NCBI GenBank assembly: GCA_903926465.1
Contig: CAIYJE010000180.1
Span: 1-64,000, forward strand
Direction of reading: 5' to 3'
Origin: an uncultured Planctomycetales bacterium
GTDB lineage: Bacteria; Planctomycetota; Planctomycetia; Isosphaerales; Isosphaeraceae
Length of the DNA stretch: 64,000 bases
Position numbers and translations under genes: made by a program. The number at the start of each line of letters is the position of its first letter. The first letter of the stretch is position 1. This document shows positions 1 to 9,345 of the stretch, piece after piece. Below the pieces are notes generated by a model. That model was not told the origin of the DNA. It saw only the letters and a list, made by a program, of their open reading frames with translations, and searched no databases.

Positions 1-1639
1 CGGTGGCACCTCCTGGGCCAACATCAACGGCGCCACCGCCACCACCTACACCACGCCAGCTACCACCGCCGCCGATCTCGGTAAACTGTTCCGCGCGGTC
101 TTTACAAATGCGGTCGGTTCCGCCAAATCCGCGTCCGCTACGCTCACGGTGAACGACGCCCCCAACATCACCACCCAGCCGACGAGTGTCACCGTGGTGG
201 CTGGCACCACCGCCACCTTCTCAGCCGCCGCCACCGGAAAACCCACTCCCACCGTCCAGTGGCAACTCAGCGCCAACGGTGGCACTTCCTGGACCAACAT
301 CAACGGCGCCACCGCCACCACGTACACCACGACCGCCACATCCGCTGCCGATCTCGGCAGCCAGTTTCGCGCGGTCTTCTCAAACACCGTGGGTTCCGCC
401 ACATCCGCCGCCGCAAGCCTGACAGTGAATAGCAATACCACACCCGTGGTCACCACCCAGCCAACGAGTGTCACCGTGGTGGCTGGCATCACCGCCACCT
501 TCTCAGCCGCCGCCGCCGGAAATCCCACACCCACCGTCCAGTGGCAGCTCAGTGCCAACGGCGGCACCTCCTGGACCAACATCAACGGCGCCACCGCCAC
601 CACCTACATCACGCCAGCCACGACCGCCGCCGATCATGGCAATCTGTTCCGCGCGGTCTTCTCAAGCACCGTGGGTTCCGCCACGACTTCGGCTGCCAGC
701 CTCAGGGTGAATTTCGCTCCCTCCATCACCACCCAGCCCAGCAAAATCAGTGTCCTCCGCGGTAATTCCGCCACCTTCTCAGCGTCGGCTTCTGGCAATC
801 CCGCCCCCACTGTCCAATGGGAGCGGAGCAACGACGCCGGCAGCACCTGGACCAATATTCCGGGCGGCACTGCCGCCACCTACGTGTTCACGCCAACGGC
901 CGCTGATCATGGCATACTGTTCCGCGCGGTGTTTACAAACTCGGTGGGTTCGGCCACTTCGACCGCCGCACGGCTCACGCTGAACGTGGCACCCACAATC
1001 ACCGGCCAGCCCAGCAATACCAGCCTCTTCAGCGGCGGTATCGCCAGTTTCGCCGCGATCGCCTCGGGAAGCCCCACTCCGGCCACACAATGGCAAGTCA
1101 AAGCCAGTGGCACCTCCCCATGGACCAATATCACCGGAGCGACCACAACCACCTACAGCTTCCCTGTCTCGGCGGCAGACACTGGCAAACAATTTCGTGC
1201 CACCTTTTCAAACCTGGCGGGTTCCGCCACCTCGGCTGCGGCAAGCCTGACCGTCAATACACTCACTCAACCCCGAACGGTTCAAGCCGTCTTGGCGGGC
1301 TCAAAGTTCAAGGGAATAACCATCAGTTTCAGTGCGCCACTGGCTGCGAACACCGCAGTGAGTCTAGCCCACTTCCGTGTGATCACAGCCGGTAAGGATG
1401 GCCGATACGGCACCAAAGACGATGTCGTGGCGGCCCTCAAGAGCGTTACCTATAACGCTGCCAAGAAAACCCTGACTCTGACCCTCAAGACCAGCGTTTC
1501 AGCCTCCAGTGGACTCCAGTTCCGAGCCACAGGGCTGACGGATATCCAAGGACTTGCCGTGGACGGCAACCGCGACGGCTCGCCAGGCGGTGATCTGGTC
1601 GCCACCCTCAAAAACAACACCGTTACCTTCGGCAGCTAA
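1..1639 (+). CDS. Ig-repeat surface protein, C-terminal part (5' end outside window)
   Basis: The frame is open from base 2 to the TAA at 1637-1639, so the start lies upstream of the window. It encodes tandem Ig-like domains of about 90-95 residues (units near 2-148, 149-430, 431-712, 713-985 and 986-1255). Each has the pattern ITTQPTSVTVVAG, then TVQWQ, then ADLG..FRAVFSNTVGSAT..A.LTVN. The last ~125 residues (from about 1256) form a different domain with DGRYGTKDD and a DGNRDGSPGGD turn, a C-terminus common on planctomycete surface proteins. The role is probably extracellular adhesion or structure; no catalytic motif is visible. The first three units are nearly identical in DNA, which suggests recent expansion or conversion. 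The family call is firm; the function is inferred. Confidence 0.85.
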   Translation, partial: GGTSWANINGATATTYTTPATTAADLGKLFRAVFTNAVGSAKSASATLTVNDAPNITTQPTSVTVVAGTTATFSAAATGKPTPTVQWQLSANGGTSWTNINGATATTYTTTATSAADLGSQFRAVFSNTVGSATSAAASLTVNSNTTPVVTTQPTSVTVVAGITATFSAAAAGNPTPTVQWQLSANGGTSWTNINGATATTYITPATTAADHGNLFRAVFSSTVGSATTSAASLRVNFAPSITTQPSKISVLRGNSATFSASASGNPAPTVQWERSNDAGSTWTNIPGGTAATYVFTPTAADHGILFRAVFTNSVGSATSTAARLTLNVAPTITGQPSNTSLFSGGIASFAAIASGSPTPATQWQVKASGTSPWTNITGATTTTYSFPVSAADTGKQFRATFSNLAGSATSAAASLTVNTLTQPRTVQAVLAGSKFKGITISFSAPLAANTAVSLAHFRVITAGKDGRYGTKDDVVAALKSVTYNAAKKTLTLTLKTSVSASSGLQFRATGLTDIQGLAVDGNRDGSPGGDLVATLKNNTVTFGS

Positions 1640-1806
1640 GCTTCTGAATGGATGGCGAACCGCTTCAATTCAAGCTGGGCCAGGTCGGGCGTTCGCTCAC
1701 AATCAGGTCACGCATTGAGCTGCGAAGGAACAACTGGGGACATGATCCCCACGTTCATGCACGGCAAGGCCAGGCGACCCCCGTCCTACGCAACGTTGTT
1801 GCACTC

Positions 1807-3108
1807 TCACACCGAGGGCGCGGGTGTTGCGCGTGGCCGGGTTCGGGCCATGGTCGGCTCCACCGAGGACGGCTGGTCAGGATTGTTGCGGGTCGGCTCC
1901 ACTTGCGGCGTTTGGACCGCCCATCGAAAGCCAAAGCAGGCGACCAGCAAGATCAGCCCGTTAATTGCGAGTGGAGCCAGAAACAGCCTGGACGTCACCC
2001 CCCCGGCATGCGAAATGAGTTCACCCACTATCAAGCTGCCCAGCAAGTTCCCCAGGCCGGTGGTGACCATCACAAACAGCCCCTGCGTGCTGGCCCTCAA
2101 ATGACCAGGGGCCAAGGTGTCCAGCAGCATCGGTAGCGGAACGTGAAAGAGGGCAATCGCCAGCCCCTGGATCGGCAATATGGCCAGAGCCAGCGGAAGC
2201 GGCGGACGTGTGGCCAGTAACCCATGGTAGGCAAGCCAGGCCACCAACCCCAGACTCATACAACCCCGGAACCCCAGCACCCCCAAAATCCTGGGCAGGC
2301 AGGCCAGCGCGAGAATTTCCAGGATCTGGCTCAAAGACATGGCCAACGCCACCCAGGGACGCGGCAGGCCAAGCGTTGGCAAATAGGGCGGCACCACCTG
2401 GTAAACAAACGGGGTGGTCAGGCTTACCCCAAATGCCACGGCCAGCACAAACAAAACTGCCCGCTTACGCAGCACGGGTGCCAAACTGAAGTGCGGTCGC
2501 TCGCCGCCACCCCCGCGATGCAACGGCGGGGTTTTGGGCAACGTGAAGCTGTATGCGGCAAAAAACGCGGAAAGCAGAGCCCCGACGCCAAACGCTTCAT
2601 AAGCCCCCTGCCCTTCGCGAGTCCGGCCGCTCCAAAGCATCACCGCCGAGACCAGCCAGCCGGTTCCCATCCAGCCCACTGTCCCCCACATCCGGACCAA
2701 CCCAAACTGGGCCGCCGGCCTGGGCAAATTCCGCAAGGCAATCGTTCCGCAAAGGCCAGTCGTGGGGGCATTCAGCAACCAGTACCCCAAAAAGAGCAGG
2801 AACATTGGCAGTGCCGAGGTCACCCAACCGGCCGCCATCCCGCCCAGCAAAAGCATTCCAAGTCCATAACCCACAGCCAGTAAACGCGGCGCAGCAATCG
2901 CTCGGTCGGCCAACTGGCCGGCACCCAGAGGGGTGAACAAAGAGGCCATGGCCAGGGTCGCAAAGATCCAGCCCCGGGCTCGTCCCGGAATCTGAAGATC
3001 GCTCATGTGCAGGGCCAGCAACGGCCACCAGGCCCCCTGAATCGCGTACGCCCCGCCCATCATCCCCGCCAATCGATACTGAACCCCTCGCTCAACTGCC
3101 TCGGACAC
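1807..3108 (-). CDS. MFS transporter, nucleoside-permease/MFS_1-like
   Basis: The protein has about 433 residues and twelve likely membrane segments. It begins with a QYRLAGMMGGAYAIQGAWWP segment, which resembles the opening of nucleoside:H+ symporter-like MFS proteins (R.S.MMF.QY..WGAW.P). An LGAGQLADR loop follows helix 2, at the usual MFS loop-2/3 position. I place the start at the GTG at 3108, which puts helix 1 near the N-terminus; a longer frame reaches an ATG at 3210, but its extra 34 residues look unlike the family. The gene converges with the Ig-repeat gene and is divergent from the AsmA-like gene. The substrate cannot be read from the sequence. Confidence 0.8.
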   Translation of the reverse strand: MSEAVERGVQYRLAGMMGGAYAIQGAWWPLLALHMSDLQIPGRARGWIFATLAMASLFTPLGAGQLADRAIAAPRLLAVGYGLGMLLLGGMAAGWVTSALPMFLLFLGYWLLNAPTTGLCGTIALRNLPRPAAQFGLVRMWGTVGWMGTGWLVSAVMLWSGRTREGQGAYEAFGVGALLSAFFAAYSFTLPKTPPLHRGGGGERPHFSLAPVLRKRAVLFVLAVAFGVSLTTPFVYQVVPPYLPTLGLPRPWVALAMSLSQILEILALACLPRILGVLGFRGCMSLGLVAWLAYHGLLATRPPLPLALAILPIQGLAIALFHVPLPMLLDTLAPGHLRASTQGLFVMVTTGLGNLLGSLIVGELISHAGGVTSRLFLAPLAINGLILLVACFGFRWAVQTPQVEPTRNNPDQPSSVEPTMARTRPRATPAPSV

Positions 3109-3376
3109 GCCTTTTCGCCCCCGTTTAATCGCGTTCACACCCGCTGGGTGGAATGGTAAGCGGCAGATGGTAACGAGCCTGCCACACTCGCCCAACCCCA
3201 ATCCCAACACCCCATCCGGGCCCTCAAACCCAAATAACTACCCAGGTCGCACGAACCTTCTCCGGTTCGCTAGAATGCCTGGATCAGCAATTACCACACC
3301 AGGCGACCCAGATTTCTCGTCGCGCTCGATTCGCCGTTGAGCACCTGAACCGCTCCCGGCCCAGGAGTCGAACACC

Positions 3377-6300
3377 TTGTCTCCCTCAGACACATCTCAG
3401 AACGCACCGGTTCCCGTGCCGCCCCCAAAACACTCAGGCCGGCGATGGTGGCTACTCATACCGGTCCTCGCACTGGTGGCACTGGTCGTGCTGGTGGCGT
3501 TGATCCCGGTCTGGCTCAGCACCAGTAGTGGCCGAACCTTTCTGGTTTCAAAGGCCAACCAGGCGCTTGACCCAGCCCGCATGGAAGTCGATCGGTTTTC
3601 CTGGTCCTGGTTTGGGCCCACTCGCATGCACGGGCTGCGGATCCTGAATGCTCAGGGCGGCGTTGTGGTCTCGGCCCCAGAAGCCACCTGGGACCGCAAC
3701 CTACGCCAGGCGATCTTCGAGCCCTTGAATCTTGGTACGTTGGAACTTCCAGGAGCCGCCATTGCCATCCAGCAAGACGCCAGTGGGTCAATCGACCTGA
3801 TCGAGTCGCTCAAGCCGGTCTTGGGCCGAGACCCGCATACCCATCTCGCCCTGCGAATTACCCAGGGGTCGTTGACCCTGAACAGCCCCAAGCTGATCGA
3901 ACCGATGGTGGCCCAAAAACTCGAGGTGGAACTCGACAAACGGTCAATTCCTGCCCCAGCCCGATTCAAAGTCGAGCTGGCGAGCGCAGGCCACGCTGGC
4001 CGCACCCCCTCGCTCAAGATCCAAGGGCAGGCCGAAACCCCCGCGGAAGTGAAGTCTGAGAACGATCCCGCTGACATCGACCTGGAACTTGAGGGGACCG
4101 ACTGGCCGGTGGGTCTGGCGGCCACGGCTTCAGCCCCCCAGGTCCGCCTCAATTACACCGGCGCACTCAAGGCGCACCGCAAGAATAACGCCTTGCAAAC
4201 GGACGGCACGGCCAAGCTAGCGGATATCGATCTCGAACATGGGCCGCTCAAGGGGGGCGATCACCTGAAGCTAGCAGAGCCCCTGAACGCACGCTGGAAC
4301 CTGACACAAACGACCAAAGGCTGGGATCTGAGTACGCTGAGCCTTGACGGCAAGGAACTGGCACTCAAGGGCCAGGGATCGGTGCCGGCCGAAGGGTCGC
4401 AGCCGCTGAAGCTTGAAGGCCGACTCGATCTGGCCGCCTTCGCTGCTCAACTCAAGCAAACTTTGAATCTGAAAGAGGAGCTCCGGTTTGAACGTGGCAC
4501 CTTGAACTACGGGCTCTCGGCCACGAACCAGGCCAACCAGCCAGGCACCACCTGGACCGCCACCGGAGAGATTCACGATCTCAGCGCCCAGCGCGGCGAA
4601 ACACGGCTCACCCTCTCGGAACCGCTCAAGCTCAACGCCACACTCTCCCAGCGCCCGACCGACTGGGCCCTCGATGAATTCGGACTGGCTCTCAAGGGAG
4701 TCACGGCCAGCGGTTCAGGCGATGTCGACAAGGGGGTCTCGGTTGATGGCACCATTGACCTGGCCGCACTCGATCCACCGGTGCGGGAACTGGTGGGGCT
4801 GAGCGATCACTCGATCGCCGGCGCTGGCCCATTTTCGCTGCGGTACGGTCGGGTACCAGGCCAACCGGCTTACCACGCTGCCATCAAGACTCAGCTCGAA
4901 GCCAGTGTGCCACGCCAGGGACCCGCTCCGCCCGCGGCCAATCCGGCTGCAGCACCAGGAGACGTGCCTGCTCCGCCCGCACCCGGTTTTCCAGCCCCAC
5001 CCGCGCCCGGTATGGATGACGCGCCGTTCGGTTTCGACAAGCGAGTCTTTCTGGTGGATGCCACGCTGGACGGGCCCTCGAACCCGGCAGGCTGGCCAAG
5101 CGGCTGGGCCGGCGGCCAGGGGACGCTCAACATCGACCAGGCCGAACTCAAAGCCCAAGGGAGTTTTGCCACCACCACCAACGCCGAAGGACGGCCCAAA
5201 GCGGTCACGGCCAAACTTACCGGGGTGGCCCCGGTCAAAGACACGCGTGTGGGCCTGGATCTCAGCCTGGCAGCCCGGCTCCAGGCCGACGACTGGAAGA
5301 TCCAAGAGGCCAGGCTCAAGGTTGACCCGGTGGCAATCGGCCAGCCGGCCAATGCCGGTGCAACGCCAATCATCGATCTGGCCCTCCAGGGAACCTACAG
5401 CCCTGCCCAGAAGCGGTTACAACTGATCCCCGCAGGCCCTGAGACAGATTTGAACTCGGGCCTGACCCTGGCCAGGGAAGGACTGAACGTCGAGGGCGTG
5501 GGAGATAAGAACTGGAAAGCGTCCGTGGCACTTGAGGGAGACGCGGCCGGCTTGAATGGCCTGCTGACCTCCAGTGACCCCAAGGCCGGCGCTTCTCCGT
5601 CTCCGGCCCTGACAGGCCGTTGGACCGGCCGCATTGAAACTCAAAGCCGCTCCGACAAGCCAGGCTGGATCTTCTCGCTCAAGAGCCAGTCCCAGGATCT
5701 GGCTCTGGTCAGGACCGACGGCCAACCTCAGCGCCTGGGTCCAATCACCATCGAAGCCCTGCTGAACGCCAGCGAGAACGGCCAGACGATCGATCTCCCT
5801 TCGCTCTCGGTGGATTCCCGATTCGCACGCGTGGAAGCGAAGGGGGCACTGACCGACCCCACGTCCAGGCGGGTGATCGACCTGGATGGCCAGCTTGCTC
5901 TGAAGTGGGCCGAGGTCAACGCCCTGCTGGCAGACACCGTAGGGCCCGACACCCGGATTTCCGGTCGCTCACGGCCATTCTACGTGCGAGGCGCGCTGCC
6001 TGGCGGCAAAGCGCCTGCCACTCCACCGCTGGCAGCCGAACTGGGAATTGACCTGGAAACCTTGCAATCCCAGGGCCTGATCTTGGGCCCCACGCCGCTG
6101 GTGGTCAAGCTTGAGAACGGGCGCATTGAGCTGGGCCCAGTTGATACCACCCTGAATGGCGGACGGATTGTGCTCAACCCACGAGTGGATCAAGATCCCG
6201 CGGGCCGCTGGGTGCTAACCCTGGGACCTGGCTCTGGGATTGAAAATGCCGAGTTGAACGAGTCGATGACGCACAATGTGCTAGCGTTTGTGGCGCCTCC

Positions 6301-6985
6301 ACTCGATAACGCTTCTCGCATCAGCGGCAAAGTGTCGGCCGCGTTTGACGACCTGAGCATCCCACTGGGCGAAGGGGCCTCCGAAGATGCCGTGGTTAAC
6401 GGCCAGGTGCTGTTCCACGACGTCGTCTTTGCCCCTGGTCCAATGGCATTGCAAATTTACCAGGCCCTGAACATCCCCCCCGCGATCATCAGGCTGGATC
6501 AGCCGGTCTCGCTGGCCATTCACGATGGCGTGGTCGAACAGCGCGGGTTTTCGTTCCCGCTGGGAGACGCCGGCAGTGTCACACTGGATGGGAACGTGGC
6601 CTTTGACCGCTCCATCGACCTGATTGGCACGATCGGCCTGGCTGGCGAGCGATTCCAGCAAGTTCCCGTGTTCAACCAAATTGCACCAGCGTTGCGCATG
6701 GAGGTCCCCATTCGAGGCACGCTGCAAGAGCCCAAGCTCGACGGCAAAGAGATGGCCAGGGGGCTGGGCCGGATGGGCCTGAACGTGGCCGCCGGCGCGG
6801 GCCTGGGCGGCCTGGGAGCCTTGTTTGACCTGATCAACAAACCGCCGCTCAGCCCCGAAGATGCCGCTCGGCAGCAAGCCGAACGCGAAGCACGCCGCCA
6901 GCAGCAACGGCTCCGTCAGCAGCAGCAACAAGAGGAACGGCGGCTCAAACGGGAAGAACGCCGACAGATGCGCGGATTCCCCTGA
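3377..6985 (+). CDS. AsmA-like / DUF748-type envelope protein
   Basis: This is a 1202-residue protein with one N-terminal membrane anchor (about residues 24-48, WWLLIPVLALVALVVLVALI) and a long periplasmic body. The body is made of repeated beta-strand segments of the AsmA/TamB/DUF748 kind (LDGKELALKGQGSVPAEG, VSVDGTIDLAALDPP, GSVTLDGNVAFDRSIDL). The end, TGLAGERFQQVPVF..PIRGTLQEPKLDGKE, is typical of AsmA C-termini. A Pro/Ala linker lies near residues 510-545 and a Gln/Arg-rich tail ends the protein. The start is a TTG with an AGGAG about 9 bases upstream. Such proteins bridge the envelope and are linked to lipid transport or outer-membrane homeostasis. The family is fairly sure; the exact role is inferred. 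Confidence 0.8.
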   Translation: MSPSDTSQNAPVPVPPPKHSGRRWWLLIPVLALVALVVLVALIPVWLSTSSGRTFLVSKANQALDPARMEVDRFSWSWFGPTRMHGLRILNAQGGVVVSAPEATWDRNLRQAIFEPLNLGTLELPGAAIAIQQDASGSIDLIESLKPVLGRDPHTHLALRITQGSLTLNSPKLIEPMVAQKLEVELDKRSIPAPARFKVELASAGHAGRTPSLKIQGQAETPAEVKSENDPADIDLELEGTDWPVGLAATASAPQVRLNYTGALKAHRKNNALQTDGTAKLADIDLEHGPLKGGDHLKLAEPLNARWNLTQTTKGWDLSTLSLDGKELALKGQGSVPAEGSQPLKLEGRLDLAAFAAQLKQTLNLKEELRFERGTLNYGLSATNQANQPGTTWTATGEIHDLSAQRGETRLTLSEPLKLNATLSQRPTDWALDEFGLALKGVTASGSGDVDKGVSVDGTIDLAALDPPVRELVGLSDHSIAGAGPFSLRYGRVPGQPAYHAAIKTQLEASVPRQGPAPPAANPAAAPGDVPAPPAPGFPAPPAPGMDDAPFGFDKRVFLVDATLDGPSNPAGWPSGWAGGQGTLNIDQAELKAQGSFATTTNAEGRPKAVTAKLTGVAPVKDTRVGLDLSLAARLQADDWKIQEARLKVDPVAIGQPANAGATPIIDLALQGTYSPAQKRLQLIPAGPETDLNSGLTLAREGLNVEGVGDKNWKASVALEGDAAGLNGLLTSSDPKAGASPSPALTGRWTGRIETQSRSDKPGWIFSLKSQSQDLALVRTDGQPQRLGPITIEALLNASENGQTIDLPSLSVDSRFARVEAKGALTDPTSRRVIDLDGQLALKWAEVNALLADTVGPDTRISGRSRPFYVRGALPGGKAPATPPLAAELGIDLETLQSQGLILGPTPLVVKLENGRIELGPVDTTLNGGRIVLNPRVDQDPAGRWVLTLGPGSGIENAELNESMTHNVLAFVAPPLDNASRISGKVSAAFDDLSIPLGEGASEDAVVNGQVLFHDVVFAPGPMALQIYQALNIPPAIIRLDQPVSLAIHDGVVEQRGFSFPLGDAGSVTLDGNVAFDRSIDLIGTIGLAGERFQQVPVFNQIAPALRMEVPIRGTLQEPKLDGKEMARGLGRMGLNVAAGAGLGGLGALFDLINKPPLSPEDAARQQAEREARRQQQRLRQQQQQEERRLKREERRQMRGFP

Positions 6986-7066
6986 CACCAAGCGACCCAG
7001 AGCTTCGCTGGACGTAACGATCATTTCATGAATTACTTTTTCACTCGCTTCTGGAAACGATGGACT

Positions 7067-7468
7067 ATGGCAGATTCTCCCCGTGTTCTCAGTGTTGGTC
7101 AGTGCGGCTATGACCACGGCTCGATCAGCCGAGCCTTGCAACAGGCGTTTGGCGTTAACGTGGATGGAGCAGACACCCATGCCCAGGCCCTGAGCACCCT
7201 GAAAGCCGAGCCTGGCCGATATTCCTTGGTGCTGATCAACCGCGTGGGAGATCGTGACGGTGCACCCGGCCTGATTCTGGTCCGCACCCTCAAAGCCGAT
7301 CCCGCGCTGGCGGAGTTACCCGTGATGCTGGTTTCCAACTATGCAGACGCCCAGGCCGAGGCCACAACGGCCGGAGCCTTGCCAGGATTCGGTAAGTCCG
7401 ACATCGGCTCACCAAAGTTCCAAGAGATCCTCCAACCAATTCTCAAGCCGGCAGGGGATACCACTTGA
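7067..7468 (+). CDS. Degenerate response-regulator receiver (pseudo-receiver) protein
   Basis: A small 133-residue protein with the CheY alternation of strands and helices but without the acidic pocket. The first strand ends in VGQCGYD where receivers have VDDD. The phospho-acceptor strand reads LVLINRVGDRDG, so Asn stands where the acceptor Asp is expected. The later Ser (VSNYAD) and Lys (GFGKSD) positions are kept. It probably cannot take a phosphoryl group in the normal way and may act by binding a partner. I chose the ATG at 7067; an in-frame ATG at 7028 would add 13 residues unlike receivers. No partner kinase gene is adjacent. Confidence 0.7.
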   Translation: MADSPRVLSVGQCGYDHGSISRALQQAFGVNVDGADTHAQALSTLKAEPGRYSLVLINRVGDRDGAPGLILVRTLKADPALAELPVMLVSNYADAQAEATTAGALPGFGKSDIGSPKFQEILQPILKPAGDTT

Positions 7469-7640
7469 AAGCTGAATTAAGGCACTTTGGCTGAACCTTG
7501 AGGTGAGCCGGGCCGGCCCCTCGCAGCCCGGATCCCCGCTGGTCCGTACCGCTTTCTGCTGGCGACGCACCCGACCGGGTGCCATAATCGAGCGGTGACC
7601 CCACCGACCTCAACACCACCGCTGAGGAGCCGCTCCTGCC

Positions 7641-9083
7641 ATGATCCAGACCAATCGCCGTCGATTCTTGAAAGGCACAGCCGTTGCCCTGGGGTCCAGC
7701 TTCGCCATCAGCGGAACCAAGTCGTCGGGTCGGGTGATCGGCGCCAACGACACCATCCGGGTGGCGATCGCCGGCCTCAACGGTCGAGGCGAGGCTCACG
7801 TGATGGGCCTGGCGGGCCGGCCCGGGGTTGAGATTGTGGCGCTGGTTGATCCAGATTCCAGGACGTTTGCCACCCGGGTCGCCCAGATCGAGGAAAAAGG
7901 CAAGAACACGCCCAGAACCATGGCCGACGTCCGTCAGGTGCTGGACGACAAGTCCATTGATGCCCTGACAATCGCCACTCCCAATCACTGGCACTCGCTG
8001 ATGACCATCTGGGCCTGCCAGGCCGGCAAAGATGTATATGTTGAGAAGCCCTGCAGCCACAACCTGCATGAAGGGCGTGTGGCGGTGGAGGCTGCCCGCA
8101 AATATCAGCGCATCGTGCAGCACGGCACCCAGGGCCGCTCAGATTCGCGCTGGGCCCAGGTGGCGGAAATTACCAGGGGCGGCCAGCTTGGCAAACTCCT
8201 GGTCTCTCGGGCCCTGTGTTACAAGCCGCGTGGGTCCATTGGGACCAAGCCCGACGGAACAGCGCCCGCCGAACTGGATTATAACCTGTGGCTTGGCCCC
8301 GCCCCCGAAACCCCGTTCAACCCCAACTATGTGCATTACAACTGGCACTGGTTCTGGAACTTCGGCAACGGTGACATTGGCAACCAGGGGGTCCACCAGT
8401 ACGACATTGCGCGCTGGATGATTCCCGGCGCAACCTTGCCCACCCAGGTGGTGAGCCTGGGCGGCCGCTTCGGATACACCGATCAGGGGCAAACTCCGAA
8501 CACCGAGGTCAGCGTGATGCAGTTCGGTGAGATCCCGCTGGTGTTTGAGGTGCGTGGCCTCAAAACCCAGAAGTATCACGGCGAACTGGTGGGAAACATC
8601 CTCCACTTCGAAGCCGGAACTGTGACCAACACCGGGTATTTCCCCAAAGATTCCGACCAACCGGCCCCCTTGCCGGTGGTGCAAGCCAAGCGTGGCCCTG
8701 GCGGAGACGACCACTTCGGCAACTTTGTGGCGGCCGTCCGCAGCCGCAAGAACGAAGACCTCAATGCCGAGATCCTCGAAGGGCACTACTCAAGTGCGCT
8801 CTGCCACCTGGCCAACATCTCTTACCGCCTGGGCTCGGCCGACAAGCAGACACGCGAGGCCGAAAACCGATCCACACCCCTGGGTGATGCCGTCGAACGG
8901 ATGATCGAAAGCCTGACCCAGGACAACGCCCTCAGCCCTGGTGAATTCCCGCTCCAGGTGGGCCGTAGCCTGACCTTCGATCCGCCCACCGAACGGTTCA
9001 CCGGCGCTGATGCCGATTCTGCCAACGCCATGCTCACCCGCGCCTATCGAGCGCCGTTCGTGGTGCCCGACAAGATCGACTGA
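7641..9083 (+). CDS. Tat-exported Gfo/Idh/MocA-family oxidoreductase
   Basis: A 480-residue protein. It starts with a twin-arginine signal (NRRRFLKGTAVALGSSFAIS) and then a Rossmann domain (VAIAGLNGRGEAH). The EKP motif of this family is present in DVYVEKPCSHN. The C-terminal domain has the NYNLW..HWFWNFGNGDIGNQGVHQYD layout common in the many planctomycete secreted paralogs. These enzymes bind NAD(P) tightly and act on sugars or sugar derivatives; secreted versions are abundant in polysaccharide-degrading planctomycetes. The ATG follows GAGGAG (7624-7629). A strong hairpin lies about 70 bases after the stop. The substrate is unknown. Confidence 0.92.
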   Translation: MIQTNRRRFLKGTAVALGSSFAISGTKSSGRVIGANDTIRVAIAGLNGRGEAHVMGLAGRPGVEIVALVDPDSRTFATRVAQIEEKGKNTPRTMADVRQVLDDKSIDALTIATPNHWHSLMTIWACQAGKDVYVEKPCSHNLHEGRVAVEAARKYQRIVQHGTQGRSDSRWAQVAEITRGGQLGKLLVSRALCYKPRGSIGTKPDGTAPAELDYNLWLGPAPETPFNPNYVHYNWHWFWNFGNGDIGNQGVHQYDIARWMIPGATLPTQVVSLGGRFGYTDQGQTPNTEVSVMQFGEIPLVFEVRGLKTQKYHGELVGNILHFEAGTVTNTGYFPKDSDQPAPLPVVQAKRGPGGDDHFGNFVAAVRSRKNEDLNAEILEGHYSSALCHLANISYRLGSADKQTREAENRSTPLGDAVERMIESLTQDNALSPGEFPLQVGRSLTFDPPTERFTGADADSANAMLTRAYRAPFVVPDKID

Positions 9084-9150
9084 GCCACCCGTGCCTCTGC
9101 GTGCAAACGCGCAATTGCAAGCCCCCACTCAACTCTGTTTCTGGATGGGT

Positions 9151-9195
9151 ACTGACGTCCCAGGGGATCGGCTTCAGATCCTCTGGGACGTCAGT
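9151..9195 (+). terminator. Long hairpin downstream of the Gfo/Idh/MocA gene
   Basis: Arms 9151-9169 (ACTGACGTCCCAGGGGATC) and 9177-9195 pair over 19 bases with a single mismatch around a 7-base loop. It lies 67 bases after the stop at 9083. No clear T-run follows, so it may be an mRNA-stabilising or Rho-related structure instead of a classic intrinsic terminator. Confidence 0.6.
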
Positions 9196-9321
9196 TGGCC
9201 CTCTACCCACCGCAATGCGCTCCTCAATTTCCTCATTGCATGAAATGACACCCTGCGCAGCAATCAGGCCACCAAGCCATACACCCCAGCTTATTGCGGT
9301 TCACGCTTGCATTACACAGGT

Positions 9322-9345
9322 GAGGCAGCCGCCCTCGGCTGCCTC
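9322..9345. repeat. REP-like hairpin, CAGCCG/CGGCTG type
   Basis: A perfect 10-bp stem GAGGCAGCCG / CGGCTGCCTC around a CCCT loop. The same architecture (CAGCCG, CCCN loop, CGGCTG) recurs at 18689-18710, so this looks like a dispersed intergenic palindrome. Confidence 0.55.

Noticed and set aside
1648-2136. Plus-strand ORFs of 150-162 codons after the Ig-repeat gene
   Set aside because: They lie over the 3' half of the MFS gene on the other strand and have Arg/Gln/His-rich shadow composition.
3271-3276. TAGAAT as the -10 of a promoter for the AsmA-like gene
   Set aside because: The -10 looks fair, but no -35 lies at a 16-18-base distance, so I did not list it as a promoter.
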